Shown here piece by piece: positions 1-9,238 of a DNA stretch of 64,000 bases (the first letter of the stretch is position 1; each line of letters opens with the position of its first letter). Source of the DNA: Novosphingobium sp. Fuku2-ISO-50 (GTDB taxonomy: Bacteria; Pseudomonadota; Alphaproteobacteria; Sphingomonadales; Sphingomonadaceae); NCBI RefSeq assembly GCF_001519055.1, contig NZ_KQ954286.1, positions 263,972 to 327,971 on the forward strand, in the 5' to 3' direction. A model generated the notes under the pieces. It was not told the DNA's origin, did no database searches, and saw only the letters and a list, made by a program, of their open reading frames with translations. Position numbers and translations under genes: made by a program.

Positions 1-1109
1 TCGCGCACTTCGGGAAGCCGCCCGCCATCGCGCATGCGATCGAGCACGCGGTCGAACGGCGGCGTATCGACTACAAACGACTGCGGAATGCCAAACAGGC
101 GCAGGAACGGCTGATTGACGAAGACCAGATTGCGGCGGTCGTCGAACTGCGCGATGGCCGCCGACATGATGTCGAGCATCTGCCGCTGCGCCGCGCGGAA
201 ACGGCGGAACTGCCGGGTCAGCTCCTCCATTTCCTCGATATCGACGGCGTATCCGGCCACGCCGTCATCACCCAATGGCAGGTCGATCACCCGCAACGAG
301 CGGCGCTGCCCTCCGATCGTCGCCGAAACCACCCGTTCGATCGGCAATCCGCGCGCCAGCGCCGAGCGCGCGATGTCGCGCGGGGTCGTGCCGTCGATCG
401 GCTCGACCAGTTCGGTTGCATTGGCGACGACATCGGTCCCGCTGCGCCCACCGACCGCGCGGACATACGCGGTATTGACCAGCCGCAGCGCAAGATCGGG
501 CCCGCGAAACCACATCGGCAGCGGGGCCGCCTCGATCAGACCGGACAACCCGGCAAAATCGGCCCGCGCACCGGCAGTCTCGGCCCGTAGCCGCCGCAGC
601 TCCTCTTCGCTTTCGGTAAAGTCGAAAAACCATACCAGCGCAGCGCCACCGGGCGAAATCTGCGGATCGGCAAGGTGTCCGCGCACTCCCAGCGCCTTGC
701 CCGTGCCGCGCAGCGCGAGCGTCAGGCGAAACGGGGCGGCGGTCTTTTGCGTGCGGCGCACGGCATCGCTGAGCAAGGAGAGCTGATATTCATCGAGTCC
801 GCGCCCGGACGAACCATGCCCTCGCCCCTCGCCCATGGCATCGAGCTCGGACAAATAGCCGGGCATCGCGTCAAAGCCGAACCACCCGGCAAGCCGCGCC
901 GGTCCCTCGATCCGCCCGTCCGCCCGGACCACCATCGGCAAGGCCGGCGCATCGTCGACCATCCGGCCAAGCCGTCGGGCCAGCCGCAGGCTGCTCTCGG
1001 CCCGCCGCTGTCGCGCACGCGCCGCCAGCACCGCCCAGGCCGCCGCAACGGTCCACGCGGCCAACAACAGCCCGATCACGGCCCATGCGGCTTGGTTGAG
1101 AAACATCAT
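1..1109 (-). CDS. PAS-domain sensor histidine kinase, N-terminal part
   Basis: The reading frame begins with ATG-ATG at 1109 and is open to the window edge, so about 369 residues are visible and the C-terminus is missing. The N-terminus has one hydrophobic membrane segment (about residues 5-28) followed by an Arg-rich stretch. PAS-like regions follow, the later one including the segment FVNQPFLRLFGIPQSFV near the window edge. The region between carries WFFDFTESEEELRRLRAE, typical of signalling linkers. Known sphingomonad relatives next to ahcY are membrane PAS histidine kinases, but the HisKA and ATPase domains lie outside the window, so the kinase call is inference. It lies downstream of ahcY on the same strand with a 187-base gap that holds only a short hairpin (1269-1287) without a T tract. 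No Shine-Dalgarno sequence is obvious. Confidence 0.7.
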   Translation of the reverse strand, partial: MMFLNQAAWAVIGLLLAAWTVAAAWAVLAARARQRRAESSLRLARRLGRMVDDAPALPMVVRADGRIEGPARLAGWFGFDAMPGYLSELDAMGEGRGHGSSGRGLDEYQLSLLSDAVRRTQKTAAPFRLTLALRGTGKALGVRGHLADPQISPGGAALVWFFDFTESEEELRRLRAETAGARADFAGLSGLIEAAPLPMWFRGPDLALRLVNTAYVRAVGGRSGTDVVANATELVEPIDGTTPRDIARSALARGLPIERVVSATIGGQRRSLRVIDLPLGDDGVAGYAVDIEEMEELTRQFRRFRAAQRQMLDIMSAAIAQFDDRRNLVFVNQPFLRLFGIPQSFVVDTPPFDRVLDRMRDGGRLPEVR

Positions 1110-1296
1110 CACATGGCTAGAGTTGCCGCGCGCGAATTACAACGTTCGTCCACGCCAATCCCCCCGATTTGGCCCCCGATCCGGAGCACCAGACGAGCAA
1201 GCGACGCCTCTCCACGCAAAACGCCGGCCAAGACAAGCTTGAACCGGCGTCGCGTATGCGTCGATCCCCTTCCCCGAATCGGGGAAGAAGAAGCCA

Positions 1297-2697
1297 TCAA
1301 TAACGGTAATGATCGGCCTTGAACGGGCCTTCGGCTTTCACGCCGATATAGGCCGCCTGCTTCGGCGAAAGCCGGGTCAGCGTCACGCCCAGCTTTTCAA
1401 GGTGCAGCGCCGCGACTTTTTCGTCGAGGTGCTTGGGCAGGACATAGACCTTGTTTTCATATTCGGCGCTGCGCAGATACAGCTCAAGCTGCGCCAGCGT
1501 CTGGTTGGTAAAGCTCGCCGACATGACAAAGCTGGGGTGGCCGGTGGCGCAGCCCAGATTGACGAGACGGCCCTTGGCCAGGATGATGATCTGCTTGCCG
1601 TCGGGAAACTCGACGAGGTCGGTGCCGGGCTTCACTTCGGTCCACTTGTAGTTCGACAGCGCCGCAATCTGGATTTCGCTGTCGAAGTGACCGATGTTGC
1701 ACACGATGCTCATCGGCTTCATCGCCTTCATGTGCTCGGCGGTGATGACGTCTTCATTGCCGGTGCAGGTGACGAAGATGTCGGCGCGCTTGACCGCGTC
1801 TTCCATCGTCACGACTTCATAGCCTTCCATCGCCGCCTGCAACGCGCAGATCGGGTCGATTTCGGTGACCATGACGCGCGCGCCGCCATTGCGCAGGCTC
1901 GCTGCCGAACCCTTGCCGACATCGCCAAAGCCCGCGACGCAAGCGACCTTGCCGGCCAGCATGACGTCGGTCGCGCGGCGGATCGCATCAACCAGCGATT
2001 CCTTGCAGCCGTACAGGTTGTCGAACTTCGACTTCGTCACCGAATCGTTCACGTTGATCGCCGGGAACGGCAGCTTGCCGTCCTTGGCGATGTGATAGAG
2101 GCGATGAACCCCGGTGGTGGTTTCTTCGGACACGCCCCTGATGTGCGCAACGCTCATCGTCAGATAGCCCGGCTTTGCCTTCACGAACGCCTTGAGCGCG
2201 CGCTGAAATTCGATTTCTTCGGCATTGGTCGGCTCGGGCAGGGTGTCGCCGGCCTCGATCCGCGCGCCCCACAGCGCGAACATCGTGGCATCGCCGCCGT
2301 CATCGAGAATGAGATTGGCGGTCTGGCCGCTGCCGTCGTCCCAATCGAAGATGCGGCCGACATAGTCCCAGTAATCGGCCAGGCTTTCGCCCTTGATCGC
2401 AAACACCGGGATACCGCGCGCGGCGATCGCGGCGGCGGCATGGTCTTGCGTCGAATAGATGTTGCACGTCGCCCAGCGCACTTCGGCACCGAGCGCGATC
2501 AGCGTTTCGATCAGCACGGCGGTCTGGATCGTCATGTGCAGCGATCCGGTGATGCGCGCGCCTTTCAGCGGCTGCGACGCACCGAATTCCTCGCGCAGGG
2601 CCATCAGCCCCGGCATTTCGGTTTCCGCGATGGCGATTTCGGCACGGCCATAGTCGGCAAGGCCGATATCGGCGATCACGTAGTCCTGCTGGCTCAC
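1297..2697 (-). CDS. ahcY: Adenosylhomocysteinase (S-adenosyl-L-homocysteine hydrolase)
   Basis: Cytoplasmic NAD-dependent enzyme that splits S-adenosylhomocysteine into adenosine and homocysteine, removing the inhibitory product of SAM-dependent methylation. The 466-residue length suits the family. The Rossmann NAD-binding motif [10 protein letters not shown] is present, as are [14 protein letters not shown] and the C-terminal KADHYRY. An in-frame ATG lies at 2745, but the GTG at 2697 (SQQDYVIAD...) is preceded by AAGGAG at nine bases, and family alignments normally begin about here, so that start was chosen. A 20-bp palindrome matching a SahR-type operator sits about 100 bases upstream, suggesting methionine-cycle control. 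It is divergent from the peroxiredoxin gene. The assignment is very secure; only the start is open. Confidence 0.97.
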   Translation of the reverse strand: MSQQDYVIADIGLADYGRAEIAIAETEMPGLMALREEFGASQPLKGARITGSLHMTIQTAVLIETLIALGAEVRWATCNIYSTQDHAAAAIAARGIPVFAIKGESLADYWDYVGRIFDWDDGSGQTANLILDDGGDATMFALWGARIEAGDTLPEPTNAEEIEFQRALKAFVKAKPGYLTMSVAHIRGVSEETTTGVHRLYHIAKDGKLPFPAINVNDSVTKSKFDNLYGCKESLVDAIRRATDVMLAGKVACVAGFGDVGKGSAASLRNGGARVMVTEIDPICALQAAMEGYEVVTMEDAVKRADIFVTCTGNEDVITAEHMKAMKPMSIVCNIGHFDSEIQIAALSNYKWTEVKPGTDLVEFPDGKQIIILAKGRLVNLGCATGHPSFVMSASFTNQTLAQLELYLRSAEYENKVYVLPKHLDEKVAALHLEKLGVTLTRLSPKQAAYIGVKAEGPFKADHYRY

Positions 2698-2794
2698 GGG
2701 GCGGCTCTCCTTGGGCATGAATGATGACATGACGGGCGGGGACATCCGGCACGGATGCGCCCCATGACCCGCGCCTTAGCGGTATCGGAGCATA

Positions 2795-2814
2795 ATATAA
2801 AGATGTCTTTATAT
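2795..2814. promoter_or_regulatory. Probable SahR (ArsR-family) operator upstream of ahcY
   Basis: Perfect inverted repeat with 9-bp arms ATATAAAGA / TCTTTATAT separated by TG. It is strikingly AT-rich in a high-GC intergenic region, 98 bases upstream of the chosen ahcY start and 156 bases before the peroxiredoxin start. The core resembles the AAAGATATCTTT-type motif reported for SahR, the S-adenosylhomocysteine-responsive ArsR-family repressor of methionine-cycle genes in Proteobacteria. Its position in front of ahcY fits that regulon. No regulator gene is in the window, so the factor is inferred. Confidence 0.65.
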
Positions 2815-2970
2815 CTTCCGTCCGTAGCGGACCCAGGATCCTCGTCACCGGTGGATTCGCATGACCCCGCGGTTGCGCTGTCACATCGCGCGCCTATATC
2901 AATCGGGCGCAAAGGCACCGCCACTGGCGGCACCCGAAGCCGATGAATCAAATCAGAAAGGAATCTGGGG

Positions 2971-3450
2971 ATGACAATCGCAGTTGGAGACAAGCTGCCC
3001 GACGTGAAAGTGGTCAAGGCCACTGCCGAAGGCAACGAAGCGGTGCAGACCACCGACTATTTTGCCGGCAAGAAAGTCGTGCTGTTTTCGGTCCCCGGGG
3101 CCTTTACCCCGACGTGCTCGGCCAAGCACTTGCCCGGCTTCGTCGACAAGGCCGCCGCGATCAAGGCCAAGGGCGTCGATGAAATCGCCTGCACCGCTGT
3201 CAACGACCCGTTCGTGATGAAGGCCTGGAGCGCTGCTTCGGGTTCTGCCGATGTCACCATGCTGGCCGATGGCAACGGCGATCTGGCCAAGGCGCTCGGC
3301 CTCGTGCTCGACGGCACCGGCTTTGGCCTCGGCCTGCGCGGTCAGCGCTTTGCCGCCGTGATCAATGACGGTGTGGTCGAACAACTCCATGTCGAAGCGC
3401 CGGGCGACTTCAAGGTCAGTTCGGCCGAATACGTGCTCGAACACCTTTGA
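2971..3450 (+). CDS. Peroxiredoxin, Prx5-type (AhpC/TSA family)
   Basis: 159-residue cytoplasmic thiol peroxidase that reduces hydrogen peroxide and organic hydroperoxides. The peroxidatic cysteine is C49 in the family motif VPGAFTPTCS. A second cysteine, C74, precedes the conserved VNDPFVM stretch. The electron donor (glutathione/glutaredoxin is usual for the subfamily) cannot be read from the sequence. The ATG at 2971 follows AGAAAGGA with suitable spacing. The gene is monocistronic: ahcY diverges on its left and folE converges on its right, with a shared hairpin terminator at 3460-3492. Confidence 0.93.
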   Translation: MTIAVGDKLPDVKVVKATAEGNEAVQTTDYFAGKKVVLFSVPGAFTPTCSAKHLPGFVDKAAAIKAKGVDEIACTAVNDPFVMKAWSAASGSADVTMLADGNGDLAKALGLVLDGTGFGLGLRGQRFAAVINDGVVEQLHVEAPGDFKVSSAEYVLEHL

Positions 3451-3459
3451 GCGATCGAC

Positions 3460-3492
3460 CCGAAAGCCCGGCACGACGCCGGGCTTTCGGGC
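3460..3492. terminator. Bidirectional hairpin terminator between prx and folE
   Basis: Near-perfect 14-bp stem CCCGAAAGCCCGGC / GCCGGGCTTTCGGG with a 5-base loop, placed 10 bases after the peroxiredoxin stop and 5 bases past the convergent folE stop. There is no long T tract, only TTTC inside the stem, so termination strength is uncertain. Confidence 0.65.
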
Positions 3493-3496
3493 ATGA

Positions 3497-4114
3497 TCAA
3501 TAGCCCATCAGGCTGAGCACTTCCTTGCGGCTGCGGTTGTCTTCAAGGAAGACGCCGATCAGGCGGCTGGTGATCATGGAGACCCCCGGCGTACGCACGC
3601 CGCGCCCGGTCATGCAGCCATGCTGCGCCTCGATCACCACGGCCACGCCGTGCGGCTTCAGATTGTCCCAGATGCACTGCGCGACTTCGCTGGTCAACCG
3701 TTCCTGGATCTGCAACCGGCGGGCATAGCCATGAAGCACCCGCGCCAGCTTTGAAATCCCGACCACTTTGTCACGCGGCAAATAGGCGATCGAGGCCGTG
3801 CCGACGATCGGCGCCATGTGATGTTCGCAATGCGATTGAAACGGGATACCTTTCAGCAGCACCAGTTCGTGATAGCCGCCCACTTCCTCGAACTGCCGCC
3901 CGAGATGGAGTGCAGGATCTTCGCCATAGCCCTGGCAATATTCCTTCCACGCGCGCGCCACGCGCTTGGGCGTGTCGAGCAGGCCTTCGCGCGTCGGATC
4001 ATCGCCCGACCAGCGGATCAGCGTGCGAATCGCGTCCTGCACAGCGTCGGGCACCGGCATCTTGCCGAGGCGTTCATCGTCGTCATCATCGATGTCCTGG
4101 GCGCAACTGGTCAT
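3497..4114 (-). CDS. folE: GTP cyclohydrolase I
   Basis: Converts GTP to 7,8-dihydroneopterin triphosphate, the first step of tetrahydrofolate (and queuosine/pterin) synthesis. With the start at 4114 the protein has 205 residues. Zinc ligands are visible as C96 and H99 in SHCEHHMAP and C167 in EAQHGCMTGRG. The motif DPTREGLLDTPKRVARAW is also present. The N-terminus has a run of acidic residues (DIDDDDDER), common in alphaproteobacterial FolE. An in-frame ATG at 4141 would add nine residues, but that segment encodes GGGGAAGGAA, which serves better as the ribosome-binding site for 4114. The gene is downstream of the ftsB-like gene on the same strand with a 176-base gap. Confidence 0.96.
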   Translation of the reverse strand: MTSCAQDIDDDDDERLGKMPVPDAVQDAIRTLIRWSGDDPTREGLLDTPKRVARAWKEYCQGYGEDPALHLGRQFEEVGGYHELVLLKGIPFQSHCEHHMAPIVGTASIAYLPRDKVVGISKLARVLHGYARRLQIQERLTSEVAQCIWDNLKPHGVAVVIEAQHGCMTGRGVRTPGVSMITSRLIGVFLEDNRSRKEVLSLMGY

Positions 4115-4290
4115 GGCGTGTCCGATTTCCTTCCCCCGCATGTCTGGCCGGCGGGTATCGCCTGCGGCCCATCGCGCACACGGTTTTGCCCGTCGAGGTA
4201 GACGCTCGAGCGCTGGATCGCAATGGTCGGCAGAGGCGGCAGGCCACCGCAGATGATCCGCCCGGGATCACGGGATGATCCGCCAAGACC

Positions 4291-4602
4291 TTATTTGCGC
4301 GGCAGAATGACTTCGTCGGGATGCGCGACGTTAAGATCGCGGCGCAACAGTTCGCCGACCAGATCGGGATCGGCATGGCGCGGATCGAGCAGGTCCACGC
4401 GATTGTGCAGCCGGTCGCGCTGCGCGGTCAGCCGTGCGATCTCGCGCTGGTTGTGATCGAGCGCACGGGCATTTTCGGTCCAGGCCAGCACCCCGCTCGG
4501 CCCGGCCAGCGCAAGCGCGCCGAGCACCAGCAAGACGATCAGCGCCATCGTCTGGGTCAGGCTTTCGCGCGGAAGCCGAAGAGTTTGTCGTTTACGCCGC
4601 AT
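4291..4602 (-). CDS. FtsB/DivIC-type septum formation initiator protein
   Basis: Small bitopic membrane protein of about 103 residues. It has a basic N-terminus (MRRKRQTLRLPRES), one membrane helix (about residues 17-40) and a periplasmic coiled-coil rich in Leu and Arg (HNQREIARLTAQRDRLHNRVDL). The tail RRDLNVAHPDEVILPRK resembles the (D/E)xxAR...P(D/G)E(I/V) end of FtsB. FtsB bridges FtsL and FtsQ in the divisome. The ATG at 4602 lies nine bases after an in-frame GTG (4611) that has AAGGGGGA upstream, so translation may begin three residues earlier. In many sphingomonads this gene sits between eno and pdhA; here it precedes folE. Confidence 0.85.
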   Translation of the reverse strand: MRRKRQTLRLPRESLTQTMALIVLLVLGALALAGPSGVLAWTENARALDHNQREIARLTAQRDRLHNRVDLLDPRHADPDLVGELLRRDLNVAHPDEVILPRK

Positions 4603-4941
4603 TCCGATCACCGAATCACATCCCCCTTGCGGATTCAACCGGGAATCAATGCTTTCATGCCCCGCCGACGCCATCACACGATGAACCGTGCCGGATACAC
4701 GATGAAATCCGTAAGGTTGCGTACTGCAAGACAACCGGGTCTCCCCCGATCCTTGTGCCGTCAGGATCGGGCCGGGGCGGTTGCAAACGCCCATATTGAA
4801 ACAGATCGCCGCATGCATGCGACATTTTGACGGATTTTCGGTTCATAAGCCGTCCGGCACCCTTTATCCGCCGGGCAAAGCGCGCCTATCCAGACTTGGG
4901 GCTGCATTCCCAGTACATCCGGCCAGGGGGCATCGACACGC
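4603..4941. other. Intergenic region upstream of the ftsB-like gene
   Basis: 339 bases between two divergent genes with no convincing ORF. The only structured element is a hairpin at 4745-4771 with 9-bp arms CCCGATCCT / AGGATCGGG and no T tract. The region presumably holds promoters for both neighbours, but I could not identify -35/-10 elements confidently. Confidence 0.4.
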
Positions 4942-5169
4942 GTGAACGACTGGTTATCTGGGCTCAAGATCCGCGCTCGTTGCCTGCTCGGCAAGCATGA
5001 GGCAAAGCGAGGCAAAGCACGGCGAATTGATGCGTGCCATTTCGTGAGCACCTGCCGCCACTGCGGCGCTCCGATCCGCAAGCGCCATGGCTTCGAATGG
5101 AAGCCATACACCCCCGACGATCAGTCGCCCCGCCAATCAGTCGCCGACGACGAAATCGGGCACCTCTGA
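4942..5169 (+). CDS. Small Cys-rich protein, possible zinc ribbon
   Basis: 75-residue ORF starting with GTG at 4942. AGGGGG lies about 12 bases upstream, rather far for a ribosome-binding site. It contains C14-x4-H19 and CRHCGAPIRKR (C38-x2-C41), a spacing compatible with a zinc ribbon, and a basic central segment. The acidic tail QSVADDEIGHL ends inside the 3' end of the convergent efflux gene, with a 33-base overlap. I do not recognise a named family. The Cys/His pattern and the basic composition argue that it is real and could bind zinc and nucleic acid, which is inference. Confidence 0.5.
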   Translation: MNDWLSGLKIRARCLLGKHEAKRGKARRIDACHFVSTCRHCGAPIRKRHGFEWKPYTPDDQSPRQSVADDEIGHL

Positions 5170-8100
5170 CCGAGGCGCATGGCGCCAGCGCCAGATCAGC
5201 GCCGGCAGAATCATCAGCACGAGACAGAGCGACGTTATCAATCCGCCCAGGATGACCAGCGCCATCGGCCCTTCGATCTCGCGCCCCGCCTGACCGCTTT
5301 CCGCCGCGATCGGCAAAAGCGCAAAGCCGGTGACCAGCGCCGTCAACAGAATCGGCGTCACGCGTTCGCGCGTCGCACGCAGGACGGTCTCGAGCGACCA
5401 GGGCGCGCCTTCCTCATCGACCAGATGATCGACATGGCTGACCAGCAGGATGGCATTGCGCGCGGAAATCCCGAACAGCGAGATAAATCCGACCAGCGCG
5501 CCCAGCGAAATCGTCGCGCCGGTCAACGCCACCGCCGTCATCCCGCCCAGCAGCGCCAACGGCAACCCGGCGAGAATCAACAGTGCCGGGCGCACCCCGC
5601 CAAAGGCCACCACCAGCAGAGCGATCATGGCAATGCCGGCAATGGCCACATGCCAGGCGATGTCGCGCTGTGCCGCCGCCGTGCCTTCGGCGGCACCGGC
5701 CCACGACAGGAACGTACCGGCTGGCATTTTGACGTCACGGCCGATGCGCGCCTTGGCAGCCGCGACCACGCCCGAAACGTCCGTGCCGGGTGCGACATTG
5801 GCGGTCACCACCTGGCGCCGCTGCCCGCCCTGATGCTCGATCACCGCGCGCGTATCGCCCAGCCCGATCGAGGCGATGTCGGACAGCCGCACCGCGTTGC
5901 CGCCCGTGCCGCGAACCAGTGTGCGCCCCAGCATTTCGGGATCGCCGCGCAGATCGGGCGGCAAAGTCACCGCGATCGGCACACTGCGGTCGGGCAGCAC
6001 GATCTGCCCCGCGTCGAGCCCGGCAAATGCCGCCCTGATCGCGTCTCCCGCATCGCCGCGGCCAACCCCGTGCAATGCCATGCGCGCAGGATCGAGCGCG
6101 ACGCCGAGCATCGGATTGCCCGGCTCCGCTTTCAATTGCACATCGGTCGCGCCCGGCGTTGCGCGCAGGACGGCCGCCACCTCGGCCGCGACATGGTCGA
6201 GCGTGTCAAGATCGTTGCCCTGAACGCTGACCGCGATCGCGGCGGTTTCGCCCGACAGGCTTTCGCCGATGCGATCGCCCAGAAACGTCGTGACTTCGCT
6301 TTGAATGCCGGGGGTAGCCGCCAGCGCGGCGCGGATCTCGGCCTGCGCATGGTCCTCGCCGCGCGCGCCGACGTCTTTCAGCCGGATATGAAATTCGCCT
6401 TTCGCCGGGGGCCAGGTATCCTCGCCCGCTTCGGCTCGGCCGACCTGCTCCTCGACGCTGAGCACTTCGGGCAAGGCCAGCAACCGCCGCGACAGCCGTG
6501 TGCCGGTATCGCGCATCCAGTCGAACGACGCGCCGGGCGGCCCGGAAATCCCGACCACGTAATGCTTTTCGCGAAACGAGGGCAGCAGTTCGCTGCCAAA
6601 CAGCGGCGCCATTGCGACGACCACCATGGCCAGCACGCCCACCACCGTCAGCGCGAGCCCCGGCCTTGCGCAAACCCGCGCCAGCAGACCGGCATGGCGA
6701 TCCTTGATCCGATCGAGAAACGCCGGCTCATGCGCGGGCGCCCGTCCATCGAGCAACAGGAATGCCAGCGCCGGGGTCACCGTCAGCGCGACCAGCAACG
6801 AGGCCAGCGTCGCCAGGATGAAGGCCACCCCGAGCGGCGCGAAAAATGCCCCCTGCAACCCGCTGAGCAGGATCACCGGCAGCATGGTCAGCACCAGCAC
6901 GAACGTTGCATAGACCACCGGCGCGCGCACTTCGACAGACGCGGCGCCGATGATCGCGCGGCGCTGCGACCGGTCGGTGATCCCGCGCAGGCGACGCACG
7001 ATGTTTTCAATATCGACGATCGCATCGTCGATCACCACGCCAAGCGCCACGGCCAGCCCGCCCAGCGTCATCGTGTTGATCGTCTGCCCCGCGCGGTCGA
7101 GCACGATCAGCGTCGCCAGCAGCGACAAGGGGATCGACACAAAGGCAATCAGTGTCACGCGCGCATCGCGCAAGATGAACAGCAGCACGAGCGCAATCAT
7201 CACTGCCCCGACAATCAGGTCGATCGTCAGCCCGTGCAGCGCGGCATCGATGAAATTGGCCGGGCGATGCAGCGCCGGGCTTACCGTCACCCCTTGCGCC
7301 GCCAGTGCCGGGCCAAGCTCGGCCAGAGCCACCTCCGCCGCGTGAGTCGCATCGAGCGTGTTGGCGCCATACTGGCTCGACAATGTCATCAGCACGCCCG
7401 GACGCCCCATGATCAACGCATCGCCCACGCGCGGCGCCGGGGCGTCGATCACGCGCGCGACATCGCCGATCCGCGTGCTTCCCCCGGGGCCGTTGCCGAC
7501 CACGGCGGCGGCAATCGCGGCCGCATCGGCAGCGCTCGAACCCGGATCGATCACGATCCGCTGATTGGGCGTATCGGCAAAGCCGCCGCCGGTGATCGCC
7601 ACCGTGCGCGACACCGCATCGCGCAAGTCGGCAAGACCAAGCCCGCGCGCATAGAGCCGCGCCGTATCGGCCTGAACCTCGATACGCCGGTCATCGCCGC
7701 CAAACACATTGGCGCGCGCCACCCCCGATGCCGAGAGCAGACGCGGCTTGACCGTCCATTGGACAAGATCGCGCAACTGCATCGGCGTCAGCCGGTCAGA
7801 GGTAAACCCGATTTTGAGCAGATCCATCGTCGAGGACACGAGCGGCGAAATGCGCGGCGAATCCACCCCCGCAGGCAAAGTCGACGCCGCATCGGCCAAC
7901 GCTTCGGCAACTTGCTGGCGCGCGCGATAAGTATCAAGGCCGGTCTTGAATGTGACATCGATCACCGACAGTCCCTGAATCGACTGCGACCGCACGGTAT
8001 CGACGCCGTTGGCGCCATTGATCACCGCTTCGAGCGGGCGCGTGACCAGCATTTCGACTTGCCGCGCCGAAAGCCCGGGCGCCTCGGTCTGAACCGAGGC

Positions 8101-8238
8101 CTGCGGCGGCACGAATTCGGGAAAGACGTCGTAGGCCGCGCTGCGCAGCGTCATCGCGCCAAGCACAAGCACGACAAGCGCGGCAAGCAGCACCAACCAC
8201 GGATAGCGCAGCGACTGGCGAACGATAAGCGACAGCAT
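5137..8238 (-). CDS. CzcA/CusA-type heavy-metal efflux RND permease
   Basis: 1033-residue inner-membrane pump that exports metal cations using the proton gradient, working with the adaptor and outer-membrane genes upstream. The first membrane helix follows MLSLIVRQSLRYPW. The proton-relay region of TM4 reads ALGVVIDDAIVDIENIVRRL with acidic residues D404, D405 and E411. That pattern matches the divergent HME5-like subgroup rather than the zinc/cobalt (CzcA) or copper/silver (CusA) signatures, so the metal cannot be named. The start at 8238 lies four bases from the preceding stop, and a longer reading frame reaching 8451 is only antisense-like extension. The 3' end overlaps the small ORF on the other strand. 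Confidence 0.93.
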   Translation of the reverse strand: MLSLIVRQSLRYPWLVLLAALVVLVLGAMTLRSAAYDVFPEFVPPQASVQTEAPGLSARQVEMLVTRPLEAVINGANGVDTVRSQSIQGLSVIDVTFKTGLDTYRARQQVAEALADAASTLPAGVDSPRISPLVSSTMDLLKIGFTSDRLTPMQLRDLVQWTVKPRLLSASGVARANVFGGDDRRIEVQADTARLYARGLGLADLRDAVSRTVAITGGGFADTPNQRIVIDPGSSAADAAAIAAAVVGNGPGGSTRIGDVARVIDAPAPRVGDALIMGRPGVLMTLSSQYGANTLDATHAAEVALAELGPALAAQGVTVSPALHRPANFIDAALHGLTIDLIVGAVMIALVLLFILRDARVTLIAFVSIPLSLLATLIVLDRAGQTINTMTLGGLAVALGVVIDDAIVDIENIVRRLRGITDRSQRRAIIGAASVEVRAPVVYATFVLVLTMLPVILLSGLQGAFFAPLGVAFILATLASLLVALTVTPALAFLLLDGRAPAHEPAFLDRIKDRHAGLLARVCARPGLALTVVGVLAMVVVAMAPLFGSELLPSFREKHYVVGISGPPGASFDWMRDTGTRLSRRLLALPEVLSVEEQVGRAEAGEDTWPPAKGEFHIRLKDVGARGEDHAQAEIRAALAATPGIQSEVTTFLGDRIGESLSGETAAIAVSVQGNDLDTLDHVAAEVAAVLRATPGATDVQLKAEPGNPMLGVALDPARMALHGVGRGDAGDAIRAAFAGLDAGQIVLPDRSVPIAVTLPPDLRGDPEMLGRTLVRGTGGNAVRLSDIASIGLGDTRAVIEHQGGQRRQVVTANVAPGTDVSGVVAAAKARIGRDVKMPAGTFLSWAGAAEGTAAAQRDIAWHVAIAGIAMIALLVVAFGGVRPALLILAGLPLALLGGMTAVALTGATISLGALVGFISLFGISARNAILLVSHVDHLVDEEGAPWSLETVLRATRERVTPILLTALVTGFALLPIAAESGQAGREIEGPMALVILGGLITSLCLVLMILPALIWRWRHAPRSEVPDFVVGD

Positions 8239-8242
8239 CGGC

Positions 8243-9238
8243 TCAGTCGCCCCCGCCGCCGGGGGCCGACGACCGCTCGAGCCCGAGCAGCGTCCCGGCG
8301 CCCGCCACGACCAGCCGGTCGCCGGGCCTGAGCGCCCCGCCCAGCGGCACGAACCAGCCATCGCCGACCGGGATCGCCGCCATGCCCGGCGCATCGAGCG
8401 CCACGCGTTCAAAGTTTTCCGGGCCCGTCGCGCGCCAGACCTGAAGTGCACCGTCGGCGCGCACGATCGCTTCGCGCGGGACGATCACCCCTTCGCGCCC
8501 GGTGCCGGTCGCCCGATGCGCCGCGAGCACGCGTCCGACCCCGGCCTGGGCCGCCGCCGGTCCTTCAAGCAGCGCCAGCGCGCCCGCACTCTGCAATTGG
8601 GTATCCCCGGCCGTGGCCGGGCCGAGCACACGCACCGTCGCACGCGTCGCCCCAAGATCGACGTCGACCGCCGCGCCCGCAGGCACCGCCCCATCGGGAA
8701 AATCGATGCGCAAGATGGCAAGGCCGCCGTGCGCGGCTTCGGCAGCAAGCCGCTCCGCCCCGGCACACCCCGCCTTGCCCAGCGCGGGCCCGAATTCGAG
8801 CGCAGGCCGTCGGCATGCCGTCGCAAGGCGCGCGGCATCCTGCCCTTCCTGCGCTCGTGCGGCATCGAGATCGCGGCGCGAAGCCCCGGCATCGGCAGCA
8901 ACCAGCGCCGTCAGCCGGGCCAGTTCGCGCGCCGATCCGTCATGCGCGGCCCGCGCGGCAGCGATCTCGCCCGCGATCACTCCCAGCGGCGCGGGATCGA
9001 TCGCCCGGGCAAAGCCATCCGCCGTCGCTGCCACGCGGCGCGCGACAATCGGCGCGATACGCACCCCCGCCTCGCGCTGCACGCTGGCCTCGACGTGCAG
9101 ACCGGGCCCCGCGTCCGACTTTGCCGCTGCGGCGGCATGATCGTCGGCCTCAACCAGGTGCGGCGCTGCAAAATGCATGCCGAGCGCGCCAAGCGCCAGC
9201 CCTGCCACCCCCAGAAAGGCTCCTTGCCAAGGCTTCAC
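8243..9238 (-). CDS. Efflux RND periplasmic adaptor (CzcB-like)
   Basis: 331-residue membrane-fusion protein with an N-terminal signal/anchor (WQGAFLGVAGLALGALGMHF) and a His/Ala/Asp-rich linker that could bind metal. A short helical hairpin (about residues 85-140) follows, then a C-terminal beta domain ending in LRPGDRLVVAGAGTLLGLE, the usual closing motif of adaptors. It links the inner-membrane pump to the outer-membrane channel. It is shorter than typical CzcB (about 400 residues). Two central cysteines (TACRRP and KAGCAG) are unusual and may bond. It overlaps the upstream channel gene by four bases (ATGA) and the pump starts four bases downstream, so the three genes are one operon. Confidence 0.88.
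   Translation of the reverse strand: MKPWQGAFLGVAGLALGALGMHFAAPHLVEADDHAAAAAKSDAGPGLHVEASVQREAGVRIAPIVARRVAATADGFARAIDPAPLGVIAGEIAAARAAHDGSARELARLTALVAADAGASRRDLDAARAQEGQDAARLATACRRPALEFGPALGKAGCAGAERLAAEAAHGGLAILRIDFPDGAVPAGAAVDVDLGATRATVRVLGPATAGDTQLQSAGALALLEGPAAAQAGVGRVLAAHRATGTGREGVIVPREAIVRADGALQVWRATGPENFERVALDAPGMAAIPVGDGWFVPLGGALRPGDRLVVAGAGTLLGLERSSAPGGGGD

Noticed and set aside
1269..1287. Hairpin CTTCCCC-GAATC-GGGGAAG after ahcY as a terminator
   Set aside because: Stem is only seven pairs and no T tract follows on the minus strand, so it was not listed as a feature.
1309..2724. A 471-codon open frame opposite ahcY
   Set aside because: Shadow frame caused by codon bias. ahcY on the minus strand is unambiguous.
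5179..8331. A 1050-residue open frame on the plus strand opposite the metal-efflux pump gene
   Set aside because: Gln/Arg/His-rich product with no recognisable fold. It is the antisense shadow of a high-GC gene whose own strand shows a clear RND protein.
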